DNA of 64,000 bases from JBMNFI01 sp050949225 (GTDB lineage Bacteria > Bacillota > Dehalobacteriia > UBA4068): NCBI GenBank assembly GCA_050949225.1, contig JBMNFI010000001.1, positions 806,001 through 870,000 on the forward strand. The letters run 5' to 3'. Shown here piece after piece: positions 47,119 through 56,420 of the stretch (position 1 is the stretch's first letter; each line of letters opens with the position of its first letter). Position numbers and translations under genes: made by a program. The notes under the pieces were generated by a model. That model was not told where the DNA came from. It saw nothing but the letters and a program-made list of their open reading frames with translations, and searched no databases.

Positions 47119-48213
47119 TTATAAAAAATATACCTTAATATATTTGACACCCCAGCTACGACATTCGGCTTTACTATTAAAATAAACATCAATTGTCTTG
47201 CCCTTGATATTACCGCCGGTGTCTTCAGCTGTAGCATAACCATAACCCTCTATATAGAGCTTGGTACCTAAGGGAATCACTTTGGGATCAACCGCAATCG
47301 CTCCCACACGGGCATTAGTTCCCATGGCAGTCTTGCCGCCGCCGGAATAGGCATAGGCCTTAACCGTAATCGATTTTTTGCCATCAAAAGTGCCCTTTTT
47401 CTCCTGAGTCTTTTTATTTTGCGTTTTTTTATCTTGAGTCTTTTTCTGAGGACTGGCTTTTTTTACCTCTTTTTGGGAGCTACTGTCAGAGGAACGACTG
47501 GCCAGCTGCATAGTCCCTTTAGCTACGATTTTAGTTTTAGGTTCTTTTATAACTTCTGCCTTAGTAACCTCTCTAAAGGTTTCCTGCCCATCTTTAAGAT
47601 AAATAGCGATGGTTTCCTTTTTCAAGCCATCAGCGCCTTCTTGAACAACTTTGCTTTTGCCTTGTGCCAAAGAATCATCTCTTTTGGTTTCTACTGAAGC
47701 CTTAATCGCGACTTCCCTTTCCCGATATTGAACATCAATGCGTGATACGTTAACTTCTTCAGCCTGCGTAATTACTGTGTCTAAAGGCAATGATACTTCA
47801 TCAAACTTGCCCAGACTAATACCGGCTAGAGACAGCGCATCTTCAACAGTTATCTGCGTACTGCGCACGATTTGCTCATTGCCATCAGCAGAGATCTTAA
47901 TCTCAAAAGCTCTGGAAATGCTGATGGTACTATTATTATCTACCTTTTCAGTGACCTGCGGCGTGATAATATCCCCTTCATAAAGTATCACATTATTTTC
48001 TTTTAAAATATCCGCAACTCTATTTTCTTTAGTGAAAACTTCTTGAGCTTGGCCATCAATCTCAATTATAACTGACTTCTCCATTGTTAAAAATGCTACA
48101 AATACAAAACAACAACAAACACTGGCAATTAAAGCAATAAACTTCTTGTTCTTTAGTACGTTTCGCCATCTGGAAGGGGTTGGGCTAAGTGATGCCTTTT
48201 CCCTGTTTTCCAT
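47119..48213 (-). CDS. yabE: YabE-like cell-wall protein (DUF348, G5 and 3D domains)
   Basis: 364 residues. A membrane anchor or signal (about 25-45), two DUF348 repeats (about 47-160), a G5-like domain (about 165-245), a low-complexity linker of QKKTQ repeats, then a 3D domain with the three conserved Asp (VGAIAVDPKVIPLG, TAEDTGG, IDVYF). Rpf/Sps-type proteins with this fold are peptidoglycan lytic enzymes. ATG follows AGGAGG. Position between tatD and ksgA matches Bacillus yabE. Confidence 0.9.
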   Translation of the reverse strand: MENREKASLSPTPSRWRNVLKNKKFIALIASVCCCFVFVAFLTMEKSVIIEIDGQAQEVFTKENRVADILKENNVILYEGDIITPQVTEKVDNNSTISISRAFEIKISADGNEQIVRSTQITVEDALSLAGISLGKFDEVSLPLDTVITQAEEVNVSRIDVQYREREVAIKASVETKRDDSLAQGKSKVVQEGADGLKKETIAIYLKDGQETFREVTKAEVIKEPKTKIVAKGTMQLASRSSDSSSQKEVKKASPQKKTQDKKTQNKKTQEKKGTFDGKKSITVKAYAYSGGGKTAMGTNARVGAIAVDPKVIPLGTKLYIEGYGYATAEDTGGNIKGKTIDVYFNSKAECRSWGVKYIKVYFL

Positions 48214-48302
48214 AAGGTTAGCCTCCTAAATTTTATCCTTGTTCGCAAGGGAATAATCCTTTGAATCAAAGATTTTTTTGTGCCTGAAAATGACACAAGC
48301 AT

Positions 48303-48331
48303 ATTCTACTCTAACCTTTTGGCAATGTCAA
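48303..48331 (-). promoter_or_regulatory. Promoter of yabE-like gene
   Basis: TTGACA (48326-48331), 17-bp spacer, TAGAAT (48303-48308). The leader of about 80 nt contains CCTTG-CGAA-CAAGG and CTTTGA-TTCAAAG hairpins. Confidence 0.75.
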
Positions 48332-48406
48332 ATTTGACTATCTGGTAGAGGGATTTTTAAATTATCGCATAATTGTGAAATTAATTTAATGCATAAATAT
48401 GCATTT

Positions 48407-49180
48407 TTATTCGTCAAGATTAAACACTCTTAAAGCATTTTTCGTTGTGATTTCCGCAACTTCGTCAAAATCTATTTTTTTAAGCTCAGCAATTTTAGCA
48501 GCCACATAAGAAACTCGAGCCGGTTCATTAGTTTTGCCACGCAGAGGATGCGGACTTAAATAAGGACAGTCTGTTTCAATTAAGAGGTGCTCCAGCGGGG
48601 TTTCTATTGCTACTTGTTGCAGAATTCTAGCATTATTATAAGTCACCGGACCCGCCAAAGAAATTTCAAAACCAAGCTTGATGCATTCTCTCGCCATCTC
48701 TACGCTGCCAGAAAAACAATGCAAAATTCCCCCATTTTCACCGGCTTTTTCACGACGTAAAATTTCTAAAATATCCCCATGTGATTGTCTATTGTGAATC
48801 ACCAGTGGTCTTTTGAGCTGTTTTGCTAAATCAATTTGTGCCAAAAAAGCCCTTTTTTGATCCTCCTTGCTAGTCAAGTCACGGTAATAGTCTAGTCCCA
48901 TCTCACCAAGAGCGACCACCTGCGGGGCGGTGGCTAAATCAGCCAATTTATTTAAAATAGCCTCGTCAAAGGAGTCAGCATCATAAGGATGAACTCCCAC
49001 CGTCGCATATAGCAGCTGCGGATACTTTTCAGCTAACCTCACACTCATCAAAGATGAGGCCCAGTCATATCCCACCACATTCATTTTTAAAACCTGCGCC
49101 TCCCGGGCACGCTCGAGAACTCCCTCTAAATCCTCATATAATTTAGGATCGGTAAGATGTGTATGTGTATCAAAAAGCAT
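48407..49180 (-). CDS. tatD: TatD-family metal-dependent deoxyribonuclease
   Basis: 257 residues. Metal-binding FDTHTHL at the N-terminus, GEMGLDYYRD, VIHNRQ, HCFSGS and LLIETDCPYLSP are in the expected order. TatD enzymes are 3'-5' exonucleases or deacylases. ATG follows TGGAGG. Downstream of metG in the conserved order, separated by a terminator. Confidence 0.93.
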   Translation of the reverse strand: MLFDTHTHLTDPKLYEDLEGVLERAREAQVLKMNVVGYDWASSLMSVRLAEKYPQLLYATVGVHPYDADSFDEAILNKLADLATAPQVVALGEMGLDYYRDLTSKEDQKRAFLAQIDLAKQLKRPLVIHNRQSHGDILEILRREKAGENGGILHCFSGSVEMARECIKLGFEISLAGPVTYNNARILQQVAIETPLEHLLIETDCPYLSPHPLRGKTNEPARVSYVAAKIAELKKIDFDEVAEITTKNALRVFNLDE

Positions 49181-49202
49181 AAGATTACCTCCATTTACAA
49201 AA

Positions 49203-49231
49203 AAAGGATGTTAATCTTTTTAACATCCTTT
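49203..49231 (-). terminator. Terminator of metG
   Basis: AAAGGATGTTAA/TTAACATCCTTT stem, followed by T7 on the minus strand, 15 bp after the metG stop. Confidence 0.85.
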
Positions 49232-49245
49232 AAATAAGCACCACT

Positions 49246-51174
49246 TTATTTCACTCTTCCTCCGGCGGTAATTTCCTGCACCTGCGGAAGCTCCAGCCTG
49301 CCATCATGAGAAGCCGCCAAAATCATCCCTTGCGACTCAATCCCCCGCAATTTAACCGGCTGCAGATTAGCAACCATAATGACTTTTTTCCCAACCAGAT
49401 CAGCGGCTTCGTAATGTTGAGCAATCCCCGCCACCACCGTGCGTTTCTCCTCTCCCATCAACACTGATAGTTTCAGAAGTTTATCAGTTTTTTTAACCTT
49501 TTCAGCAGCTAAAACTTCAACCACACGAAAATCCAGTTTAGCAAAATCCTCTATATTCACCTGAGCTGCCACAGGCTCAAATTCAGAATCCCTTGATACG
49601 GATTCAGCGGCAGGTATCGATTTTTGCAAAAGAGACTCATCCAAGCGTGGGAATAAAGGCTCACCTCGCTGGATTTTCTGATTATAGGGATATCTCCCCC
49701 AGGATAGACTTTCCCAGGTCTGGATATCCTTCCCGTCCTCTATTCCCAGCTGCTGCCAAACCTGTAAAGGAGTATTGGGCATCACAGGCTCAATCATAAT
49801 TGTCACTATCCGTAAAATCTCTACTATATTATATAGCACTGTGGCAAGCTTTGCCTTTTCCCCGGCTTTATTAAGCGCCCAAGGGGCGGCTTCATCGATG
49901 TATTTATTGGCTCGATTAATAAGTTGCCAAATCTGAGTCAGTCCTTGAGATAATTGCAAATCATCCCAGGATTTTTCCACCTCTAAAACGGTTCTCGCCG
50001 CTAAGGCCTGTAAGTCGTCATCAAATTCACAGCCCGGTCCTTGAGGAGTCAAGACGATACCCTCTTGAAACTTATTAATCATCGAAGTAACACGACTCAA
50101 TAAATTGCCATAATCATTAGCTAAATCAATATTAGTACGGTTTAATAAATTCTCTTCAGAATAACTGGCATCCAAACCATAGCCCATTTCCTTAATCAAA
50201 AAGTACCGCACAGCATCTACACCATATTTATCAACCAGCTGTCCGGGGTCAACCACATTACCTTTTGATTTACTCATTTTTCCATCATCCAACATTAACC
50301 AGCCATGTCCAAACACTTTATGCGGAATCGGCAATGCAGCCGACATTAAAATAATAGGCCAGATAACGGTATGAAAACGGATAATATCCTTTCCCACTAA
50401 ATGCAAATCAGCCGGCCAATATTTTCTATAAAGACTGTCATCATCGCTGTATAATCCTAAAGCCGAAACATAATTAATCAAGGCATCAAACCAAACATAA
50501 ATCACATGCCGCTTATCAAAGGGAACAGGAATCCCCCAACTGAAAGTGGTACGCGAAACGCAAAGGTCATCCAATCCCTGTTTAACAAAGTTAATCATCT
50601 CATTACGCCGACTTTCTGGTTGAATAAAATCAGGATTAGCCTTCACAAATTCTAACCAGCGATCAGCATATTTACTCATCTTAAAAAAATAGCTCTCTTC
50701 TTGAGCTTTTTCCACGGGACGACCACAATCAGGACAGATGTTGCCTTCTGCAAGTTGACTCTTAGTGAGAAAAGTCTCACAAGGAGTGCAGTACCAGCCC
50801 TCATATTCCGCCTTATAAATATCACCTTTGTCATAAATGGCTTGAAAAAGTTTTTGCGCTGTTTTTTTATGACGATCCTCTGTGGTGCGAATAAAATCAT
50901 CATATTCTACAGACAAAACCTGCCATAATTTGCGGAAATTAGCCACGATTTCATCAACAAATTCCTGTGGCTCTTTGCCTGCTTCTGCTGCACGATATTG
51001 AATTTTCTGTCCATGCTCATCCGAACCGGTTAAAAAATAGGTATCAAAGCCACGCATCTTTTTATAACGCCTGATAGTATCGGCCGCCACCGTTGTATAA
51101 GCATGTCCAATATGCAGATTATCACTGGGATAGTAAATTGGTGTTGTAATATAAAAAGTTTCCTTAACACTCAT
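49246..51174 (-). CDS. metG: Methionyl-tRNA synthetase
   Basis: 642 residues. HIGH as HIGHAYTT, zinc site CTPCETFLTKSQLAEGNICP, KMSKS as KMSKSKGNVVDPG, and a C-terminal EMAP/Arc1p-like tRNA-binding domain (about 535-642, beginning FAKLDFRVVEV). ATG follows GGGGG. Bacillus has the same zinc type and appended domain. Confidence 0.97.
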   Translation of the reverse strand: MSVKETFYITTPIYYPSDNLHIGHAYTTVAADTIRRYKKMRGFDTYFLTGSDEHGQKIQYRAAEAGKEPQEFVDEIVANFRKLWQVLSVEYDDFIRTTEDRHKKTAQKLFQAIYDKGDIYKAEYEGWYCTPCETFLTKSQLAEGNICPDCGRPVEKAQEESYFFKMSKYADRWLEFVKANPDFIQPESRRNEMINFVKQGLDDLCVSRTTFSWGIPVPFDKRHVIYVWFDALINYVSALGLYSDDDSLYRKYWPADLHLVGKDIIRFHTVIWPIILMSAALPIPHKVFGHGWLMLDDGKMSKSKGNVVDPGQLVDKYGVDAVRYFLIKEMGYGLDASYSEENLLNRTNIDLANDYGNLLSRVTSMINKFQEGIVLTPQGPGCEFDDDLQALAARTVLEVEKSWDDLQLSQGLTQIWQLINRANKYIDEAAPWALNKAGEKAKLATVLYNIVEILRIVTIMIEPVMPNTPLQVWQQLGIEDGKDIQTWESLSWGRYPYNQKIQRGEPLFPRLDESLLQKSIPAAESVSRDSEFEPVAAQVNIEDFAKLDFRVVEVLAAEKVKKTDKLLKLSVLMGEEKRTVVAGIAQHYEAADLVGKKVIMVANLQPVKLRGIESQGMILAASHDGRLELPQVQEITAGGRVK

Positions 51175-51240
51175 AAAAAAACCCCCAAATATTTATCTAA
51201 CTAATTCATTATAGTACCAAAATAGCTGTTATCTGTCAAG

Positions 51241-52071
51241 TTAGAGCGTCAGATCATAGATTTTTTTCACCGACAATCCATACACTTTTGCGAGCTTTTG
51301 GGCGGCCTCTTTGCGGCTTCTGCCCTCAGACATCAATTCGTGAGCAAAACTGCATAACATTTCATCTGTTGGCACTTTCTGCACAAATTCAGGACAACCT
51401 TCCACCGCAATAGTAAATTCACCACGCGGCTCATGTTCTGAAAAATAAACCTGAATTTCTGCAACAGACCCTCGCTTAAACTCTTCAAAACGTTTGGTTA
51501 ATTCACGTCCCACTACAAGCTGTCGCTGGCCAAAAATCTCCTTTAAATCAGCTAAAAAAGCACATAGTCGGTGCGGTGCCTCATAAAAGACCATAGTTCG
51601 CTCCTCCCGGGCTAATTTTTGCAAATGCCTGCGACGATGCTTTTTCTCCCGCGGCACAAACCCCTCAAAAACAAAACGCTCCGCCTTTAAACCGCTGACC
51701 GTCAAAATGGACAAAACCGCACTAGCCCCCGGAATCGGGACCAAATCTATCCCCGCAGAAATTGCCGCCTTAACTAATTCATATCCGGGATCACTAATAA
51801 GAGGAGTTCCGGCATCGGAAATAATGGCAACGTCTTTTCCGGCAAGAAGCATTTTTATTAATTGTTCACTTTTTGAAAGCTCATTATGCTGAAAATAGCT
51901 GGTTAAGGGCTTTTGTATTGCTAAATGATTAAGAAGTCTACGGCTGTGGCGAGTATCCTCTGCCGCAATCACATCAACCTCTTTTAACGTTTTAATGGCC
52001 CTTAATGTAATATCATCCAAATTGCCAATAGGTGTGGAAACTATATATAGTTTACCCTCCTGTTTGTTCAT
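51241..52071 (-). CDS. rsmI: 16S rRNA 2'-O-ribose C1402 methyltransferase RsmI
   Basis: 276 residues of the tetrapyrrole-methylase fold. YIVSTPIGNLDDITLRAI, EDTRHSRRLL and SDAGTPLISDPG are diagnostic. ATG 52071 is preceded by TGAGGG; longer starts run into an unlikely hydrophobic extension. Lies between yabA and metG; trmN6 and the GIY-YIG gene of the Bacillus order are missing. Confidence 0.95.
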   Translation of the reverse strand: MNKQEGKLYIVSTPIGNLDDITLRAIKTLKEVDVIAAEDTRHSRRLLNHLAIQKPLTSYFQHNELSKSEQLIKMLLAGKDVAIISDAGTPLISDPGYELVKAAISAGIDLVPIPGASAVLSILTVSGLKAERFVFEGFVPREKKHRRRHLQKLAREERTMVFYEAPHRLCAFLADLKEIFGQRQLVVGRELTKRFEEFKRGSVAEIQVYFSEHEPRGEFTIAVEGCPEFVQKVPTDEMLCSFAHELMSEGRSRKEAAQKLAKVYGLSVKKIYDLTL

Positions 52072-52184
52072 AAAAAATCCCTCACAAAATACCTCAACCT
52101 TAAAAACACTTGCCTCTATCTGGAAAAGCAGTAGCAAAAAAGTGTTTTATGATGATCAGCTACTATATGATTCTACGTGATCAC

Positions 52185-52469
52185 CTATTCTTTTTCAGGA
52201 ATCCCTCGGCGATGCAAAAAAGAAAGACAGAACATACAATCTTCACTCAAAGATTGTCCAAAAAAAGCATGACAAATATGGAAGCCTTCATCATAAAGCC
52301 TCGCCAGCTCTTCTAAGCCATCTTGATTATCTCCTGTTTTGGATAATTGTTCCTGCAGAAGAAAATTTTGTTTTTCCAGATCCTCAGCTCTTTGTCGCAA
52401 AGCCTGTGTTTCCGAGAGCAGATCAATTAGTTTTTCTTCCCATTCTTGCAGATCTCGGGAAAGACTCAT
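52185..52469 (-). CDS. yabA: Replication initiation control protein YabA
   Basis: 94 residues. N-terminal coiled coil (about 1-45) and the C-terminal zinc module HICHAFFGQSLSEDCMFC with FL after it. In Bacillus YabA bridges DnaA and DnaN and limits initiation. ATG follows GAAGGAGAGG. Sits 18 bp after ricT, as expected. Confidence 0.88.
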   Translation of the reverse strand: MSLSRDLQEWEEKLIDLLSETQALRQRAEDLEKQNFLLQEQLSKTGDNQDGLEELARLYDEGFHICHAFFGQSLSEDCMFCLSFLHRRGIPEKE

Positions 52470-52487
52470 AAAAGTCCTCTCCTTCTT

Positions 52488-53216
52488 CTATTCATCTTCT
52501 AATGAAGTCAATTCCTGCAAATCAACTTCCTTCTCATCATTTTCATAAGGATAAGATCCTTTATCATTGCCGCATTTTTCACAATCATAATTTTCATACT
52601 TTAAGCAACACATTAAACGCCCGCACATACCGGAAATCTTGGCGGGGTTAAGAGAAAGATTCTGTTTTTTAGCCATTTTAATAGACACCGGTTGAAAGTC
52701 ACTTAAAATAGAATAGCAGCATAAAACCCTTCCGCAACAACCCAATCCACCCAAAATTTTCGCCTCATCCCGCACGCCGATTTGCCGCATTTCAATACGA
52801 GTACGAAAAACATGAGCTAAATCCTTAACCAGTTCACGGAAATCAACTCTACCCTCGGCAGTAAAGTAAAAAATTATTTTACTCACATCAAAAGTATAAG
52901 AAACCTCCACCAGTTTAATCGGCAAATTATGCTGTAGAATCTTTTCTTGGCAAATTTTAAAAGCTTTTTTTTCAGCCAGTTTATTTTGTTCACATTTTTC
53001 CAGATCCTCAGGCGTAGCCTTACGTACAACATCTTTTAAGGGGTTGACCAATTCGCTGCCCTCAACCTCTTTAGGAACGACAGCGACATAACCAAATTCC
53101 AGCCCCCTGGCAGTCTCCACCACCACATTATCATTAACCTCTAGCTCCAGGTCTAGAGGATGAAAATAATATATTTTCCCGGCTCGTTTAAAACGAACTC
53201 CTACTATTTTAACCAT
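52488..53216 (-). CDS. ricT: PSP1-domain protein RicT (YaaT)
   Basis: 242 residues. The PSP1 domain includes GLGCCGRVLCCYS and CGRLMCCLKYENYDCEKC, whose Cys residues hold iron-sulfur clusters in the Bacillus RicA-RicF-RicT (Y-complex), which promotes RNase Y mRNA maturation and Spo0A phosphorylation. ATG follows GGAGG. Genes for RicA and RicF are not in the window. Confidence 0.93.
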   Translation of the reverse strand: MVKIVGVRFKRAGKIYYFHPLDLELEVNDNVVVETARGLEFGYVAVVPKEVEGSELVNPLKDVVRKATPEDLEKCEQNKLAEKKAFKICQEKILQHNLPIKLVEVSYTFDVSKIIFYFTAEGRVDFRELVKDLAHVFRTRIEMRQIGVRDEAKILGGLGCCGRVLCCYSILSDFQPVSIKMAKKQNLSLNPAKISGMCGRLMCCLKYENYDCEKCGNDKGSYPYENDEKEVDLQELTSLEDE

Positions 53217-53302
53217 TTTACCTCCGATTAATTTTAAATATACTAACTCTATAACATTACTATTTTATCTTAAATAGACCACTAACTCAAGCATTGAGTG
53301 TC

Positions 53303-54118
53303 CTAACTGGCAAACCATGTCCAAAAACGGACAAAAAACACATCAGCTAATAATCGCTGGTTAATATTTCTTCTCAATAAATCAATCGCCCGCTCGCAAA
53401 AGAGAGCGGCCTCCACAGCGACTTGACCGCAAAAAGGCCCTTGTCCCTTTCTGATATTTTGATGCAGCAACCATAAGATTGCCGAAAGAAATACAATTAA
53501 AGATTCTCGTTCTTTATGCCAGCTTTGCGCAAAGACCATGATCCTGGCCAAAGAATATCCACTAAGGTTATCCAAAAAATCCTCTGCTCGCACCATCATT
53601 TCCGCAAGAGTCTCTTCGGTCAGTAAAAAACCGTTTTCTCCACCCAAATTATAAAGCCGGCAACGTGAAATAATAGTCGGCAAAACCCCCTGCTGCTTAT
53701 CAGCACACAAAATAAAAATCGTCTCGCTTGGCGGTTCTTCCAATATTTTAAGCAGGCTGTTGGCTGCCTCTTCTTTCATACGATCGGCGTTCCGGATAAT
53801 AAAAACCTTTTTACCTCCCTCATACGAATGTAAATTGGCTTCCGTTTGCATTTTCCTCAGCTGCTGAATACGAATGACATCATTATCCGGCTTAATAATC
53901 CGCAGATCAACTAAATTACCACTTTTGGCCTTACGACAATTTATGCACCGGTTACAAGGCTGTCCGGATAAAGGATTGTGACAAAAAATAGCTCGTGCAA
54001 ATAATTCGGCCTGACGATCAGCTGTCACTCCGCAAAACAAATAGGCATGGCTAATCTGCCCTTGAGCAATTTGTGTCGCCAAAGACGCCTCAAGCAACCC
54101 CTCATCGGTGATTTCCAT
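53303..54118 (-). CDS. holB: DNA polymerase III delta' subunit
   Basis: 271 residues. Clamp-loader AAA+ with zinc module (CHNPLSGQPCNRCINCRKA), DNDVIRIQQLR, VFIIRNADRMKEEAANSLLKILEEPP and the sensor/arginine region SRCRLYNLG. No P-loop GxxGxGKS is visible, as usual for delta'. ATG 54118 or 54121 after AGGCAGAGAG is chosen. Follows tmk closely; yaaQ and yaaR, which lie between them in Bacillus, are absent. Confidence 0.9.
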   Translation of the reverse strand: MEITDEGLLEASLATQIAQGQISHAYLFCGVTADRQAELFARAIFCHNPLSGQPCNRCINCRKAKSGNLVDLRIIKPDNDVIRIQQLRKMQTEANLHSYEGGKKVFIIRNADRMKEEAANSLLKILEEPPSETIFILCADKQQGVLPTIISRCRLYNLGGENGFLLTEETLAEMMVRAEDFLDNLSGYSLARIMVFAQSWHKERESLIVFLSAILWLLHQNIRKGQGPFCGQVAVEAALFCERAIDLLRRNINQRLLADVFFVRFWTWFAS

Positions 54119-54129
54119 CATCTCTCTGC

Positions 54130-54756
54130 CTAGATCATACATTTTATCAGCTTCTCCTCAACCACAGCTTTAATATCTGCAAAAATTTCCGAGGGCGTCC
54201 TTTCCGCCTCAAGAGTAATGATTCTTTGTCGATTTTGTTCCGCTATCTGATCATAAGCCGACTTAACACGCAGATAAAAATCCTGATCTTCTTGCTCTAT
54301 ACGGTCAACACCTTTCCATCTTCCCATAGCTACATCTAAGGAAATCTCTAAATAAAAGGTCACATCCGGCAAACAACCTTGCAAAGAAAAATCATTTAAG
54401 GCCTCCAATATCGCTATGGAGATACCCCTTCCTCCTCCTTGATAGGCGATAAAGGAATCTATATAGCGATCGCAAATCACAATTTTACCCGCATTTAAGG
54501 CAGGCTTTATTACCTCTGACACATGTTGCGCTCTATCTGCTGCAAACAGCAACACTTCTGCCGCATCATTGATCTGCTCCTGACCATTTTCTAACAATAA
54601 CTGACGCAAACCTCTACCCAATGATGAACCACCGGGTTGACAAGTCAAGCAAGCCGCTTGACCCTTTTGCAGCAGCCATTCATATAAAAGTTGTGATTGC
54701 AATGTTTTTCCGCAACCATCGATACCTTCAAAAGTAATTAGTAAGCCCCTCGTCAT
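54130..54756 (-). CDS. tmk: Thymidylate kinase
   Basis: 208 residues. P-loop FEGIDGCGKTLQSQLL, DRYIDSFIAYQGGGRG, and the LID region. It phosphorylates dTMP, the product of ThyX in this window. ATG 54756 (MTRGLLITFEG) is the family start; the ATG at 54819 adds 21 unrelated residues. Confidence 0.94.
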   Translation of the reverse strand: MTRGLLITFEGIDGCGKTLQSQLLYEWLLQKGQAACLTCQPGGSSLGRGLRQLLLENGQEQINDAAEVLLFAADRAQHVSEVIKPALNAGKIVICDRYIDSFIAYQGGGRGISIAILEALNDFSLQGCLPDVTFYLEISLDVAMGRWKGVDRIEQEDQDFYLRVKSAYDQIAEQNRQRIITLEAERTPSEIFADIKAVVEEKLIKCMI

Positions 54757-54874
54757 CGAAATGCTTCTTCCCCTCTGCCTTAATATAACATTAGTATTAT
54801 TAACTTCTAACTTCGGCATTAATCAAGCACTTTCCTTGAAAAAAGCATCATTATTTTAATAATTACTGTAGATA

Positions 54875-54883
54875 TGATATAAT
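54875..54883 (+). promoter_or_regulatory. Extended -10 promoter of thpR
   Basis: TGATATAAT (TG at 54875, TATAAT at 54878-54883), 30 bp before the ATG. No good -35. Confidence 0.6.
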
Positions 54884-54913
54884 TACGGTACTTTTTTATC
54901 AAAGGAGTTCAAA

Positions 54914-55456
54914 ATGCGCCTTTTTATTGCTTTACCTTTGCCGCCCAAAATCACCCGAGAACTGACAAATAATGTGAAAAATATTCAGCCCTACTGCACA
55001 AGAGGTAATTTCAGCGATCCTCAAAATTACCATCTGACTTTGCACTTTCTTGGTGATTGCACAGCAGCACAACTAATCAATTTACAAAAACTTCTCCCCG
55101 ACTTAGCCGCTAAACATCAACAATTCACCCTGCATTTGGATAGATGCGGCACCTTTGTCAGGGGTAACCGACACATTCTATGGAGGGGAATCAAGCCCCC
55201 CTATCCGGAGCTTTTATATTTGGTACAGGATTTAGAAGAAAAGCTTTCTAATCTTGGCTGGATGGCTGAATCAAGAACCTTTAAACCACATCTAACTTTA
55301 GCAAGACAAGTTGTTTTTACCCGGGAATTGACAAAAATAGCCATTAAAGAACAACCTTTGTCATTTAGCGTCAAGCAGCTTGCTCTGATGGAAAGCCATT
55401 TACTTGAAGGTAAACTAACCTATACACCCCTTTGTCTTGCGAATCTAAAACATTAA
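54914..55456 (+). CDS. thpR: RNA 2',3'-cyclic phosphodiesterase (2'-5' RNA ligase family)
   Basis: 180 residues with both 2H-phosphoesterase motifs, HLTLHFLG (about residue 41) and HLTLARQ (about residue 126). ThpR hydrolyses 2',3'-cyclic phosphates and can ligate tRNA halves. ATG follows AAAGGAG. Confidence 0.92.
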   Translation: MRLFIALPLPPKITRELTNNVKNIQPYCTRGNFSDPQNYHLTLHFLGDCTAAQLINLQKLLPDLAAKHQQFTLHLDRCGTFVRGNRHILWRGIKPPYPELLYLVQDLEEKLSNLGWMAESRTFKPHLTLARQVVFTRELTKIAIKEQPLSFSVKQLALMESHLLEGKLTYTPLCLANLKH

Positions 55457-55459
55457 ATA

Positions 55460-55496
55460 TTAATAAAGCAGCAGACTTTTTCTGCTGCTTTATTAA
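55460..55496. terminator. Bidirectional terminator of thpR and the MoaF-like gene
   Basis: Perfect 15-bp stem TAATAAAGCAGCAGA/TCTGCTGCTTTATTA around CTTTT. The stem includes the stop codon of the minus-strand MoaF-like gene, so the two convergent genes share it. Confidence 0.8.
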
Positions 55497-56311
55497 TCAA
55501 AATCATATTTCGTACGATTAAGCACTTTAGCATAAGATCCGGCGGGGAAGTTTTTTACTTTATCCATATCATATGATTCATATCCGTAAATCTTACCATA
55601 AGAACGCATCTTTGCAAGATCCTCAACGACCGAACCAAAAGTCGGCACAATTCTTTCCAGCCATAGAAACCAATACAGCTGATCTGCTAATTTCCAATAA
55701 AAACACCGATCCGTATCACATAACCCTTTTTCTATCCCCTTTAAACAATGCCAGGTATAGAAGTTTTCATTAAGATATATATGTTCATACACATCATTAG
55801 TGCTATAAACAAACTGGATCCGTTCACCAACTAAATCAGCAGTAGGCTGATGTTTAGGCGTAGCGGCACTAAAAGGCTCATTAAGAGCAGCATGCTTAAA
55901 TTCCACCTTCACAGAAGTAAGCGGCAACCCCTTATCCCCTCTTTCAAACTGTGAAACAGCCACTTCCCCCTGGGTAGGCATTGTACCAATGGCAGTAGTT
56001 GCTATCTTTTTGTTAACATCCACAACAGTTGTAATAGACTTGGTTTCCCCATACGAATAAATAAAATCGATAAAATAAATGCCTTCCCGCGGTGAAACTG
56101 CATGATAAATAGCAGAGTGTACATTATCACAATAAGTAAATTTGATAGTTTCCATATCTAAAAATTCATAGCTGACCTGTTGCCCATCTTCATAAAACAG
56201 TTCCATCTTTTGTCCCACAAAATCGGGAGTCTGAGGCAGGCTAAACTCACTGAATCCTTCCGACAACTCCTGAACAGTAACAAAATCTCTTTTGTGATTA
56301 GCGGTGTCCAT
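55493..56311 (-). CDS. MoaF-like protein
   Basis: 272 residues. Both MoaF-type halves are recognisable: an N-terminal lipocalin-like part (DFVGQKMELFYEDGQQVSYEF) and a C-terminal part with DLVGERIQFVYSTNDVYEHIYLN and TWHCLKGIEKGLCDTDRC. MoaF was named from the Klebsiella monoamine/molybdenum locus, but its role is not settled and no molybdenum-cofactor genes are nearby. ATG follows AAAGGAG. Followed by the terminator shared with thpR. Confidence 0.75.
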   Translation of the reverse strand: MDTANHKRDFVTVQELSEGFSEFSLPQTPDFVGQKMELFYEDGQQVSYEFLDMETIKFTYCDNVHSAIYHAVSPREGIYFIDFIYSYGETKSITTVVDVNKKIATTAIGTMPTQGEVAVSQFERGDKGLPLTSVKVEFKHAALNEPFSAATPKHQPTADLVGERIQFVYSTNDVYEHIYLNENFYTWHCLKGIEKGLCDTDRCFYWKLADQLYWFLWLERIVPTFGSVVEDLAKMRSYGKIYGYESYDMDKVKNFPAGSYAKVLNRTKYDFD

Positions 56312-56377
56312 AAACTCATCTCCTTTTGTTTAATAAATGGCAAGCTCCATCGTTCTTATCATTATAGCAAATAATAA

Positions 56378-56411
56378 AACAACACGCCATAGTTTTATAT
56401 GGCGTGTTGTT
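56378..56411 (-). terminator. Terminator of the decarboxylase gene
   Basis: AACAACACGCCATA/TATGGCGTGTTGTT stem, 6-nt loop, followed by TTATTATTTG on the minus strand, 10 bp after the stop. Confidence 0.9.
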
Positions 56412-56420
56412 ATTAGTTTT

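Noticed and set aside
48214..48303. ydaO-type c-di-AMP riboswitch before the yabE-like gene
   Set aside because: Cell-wall hydrolase genes often have it, but the leader here is only about 80-90 nt and lacks the conserved core.
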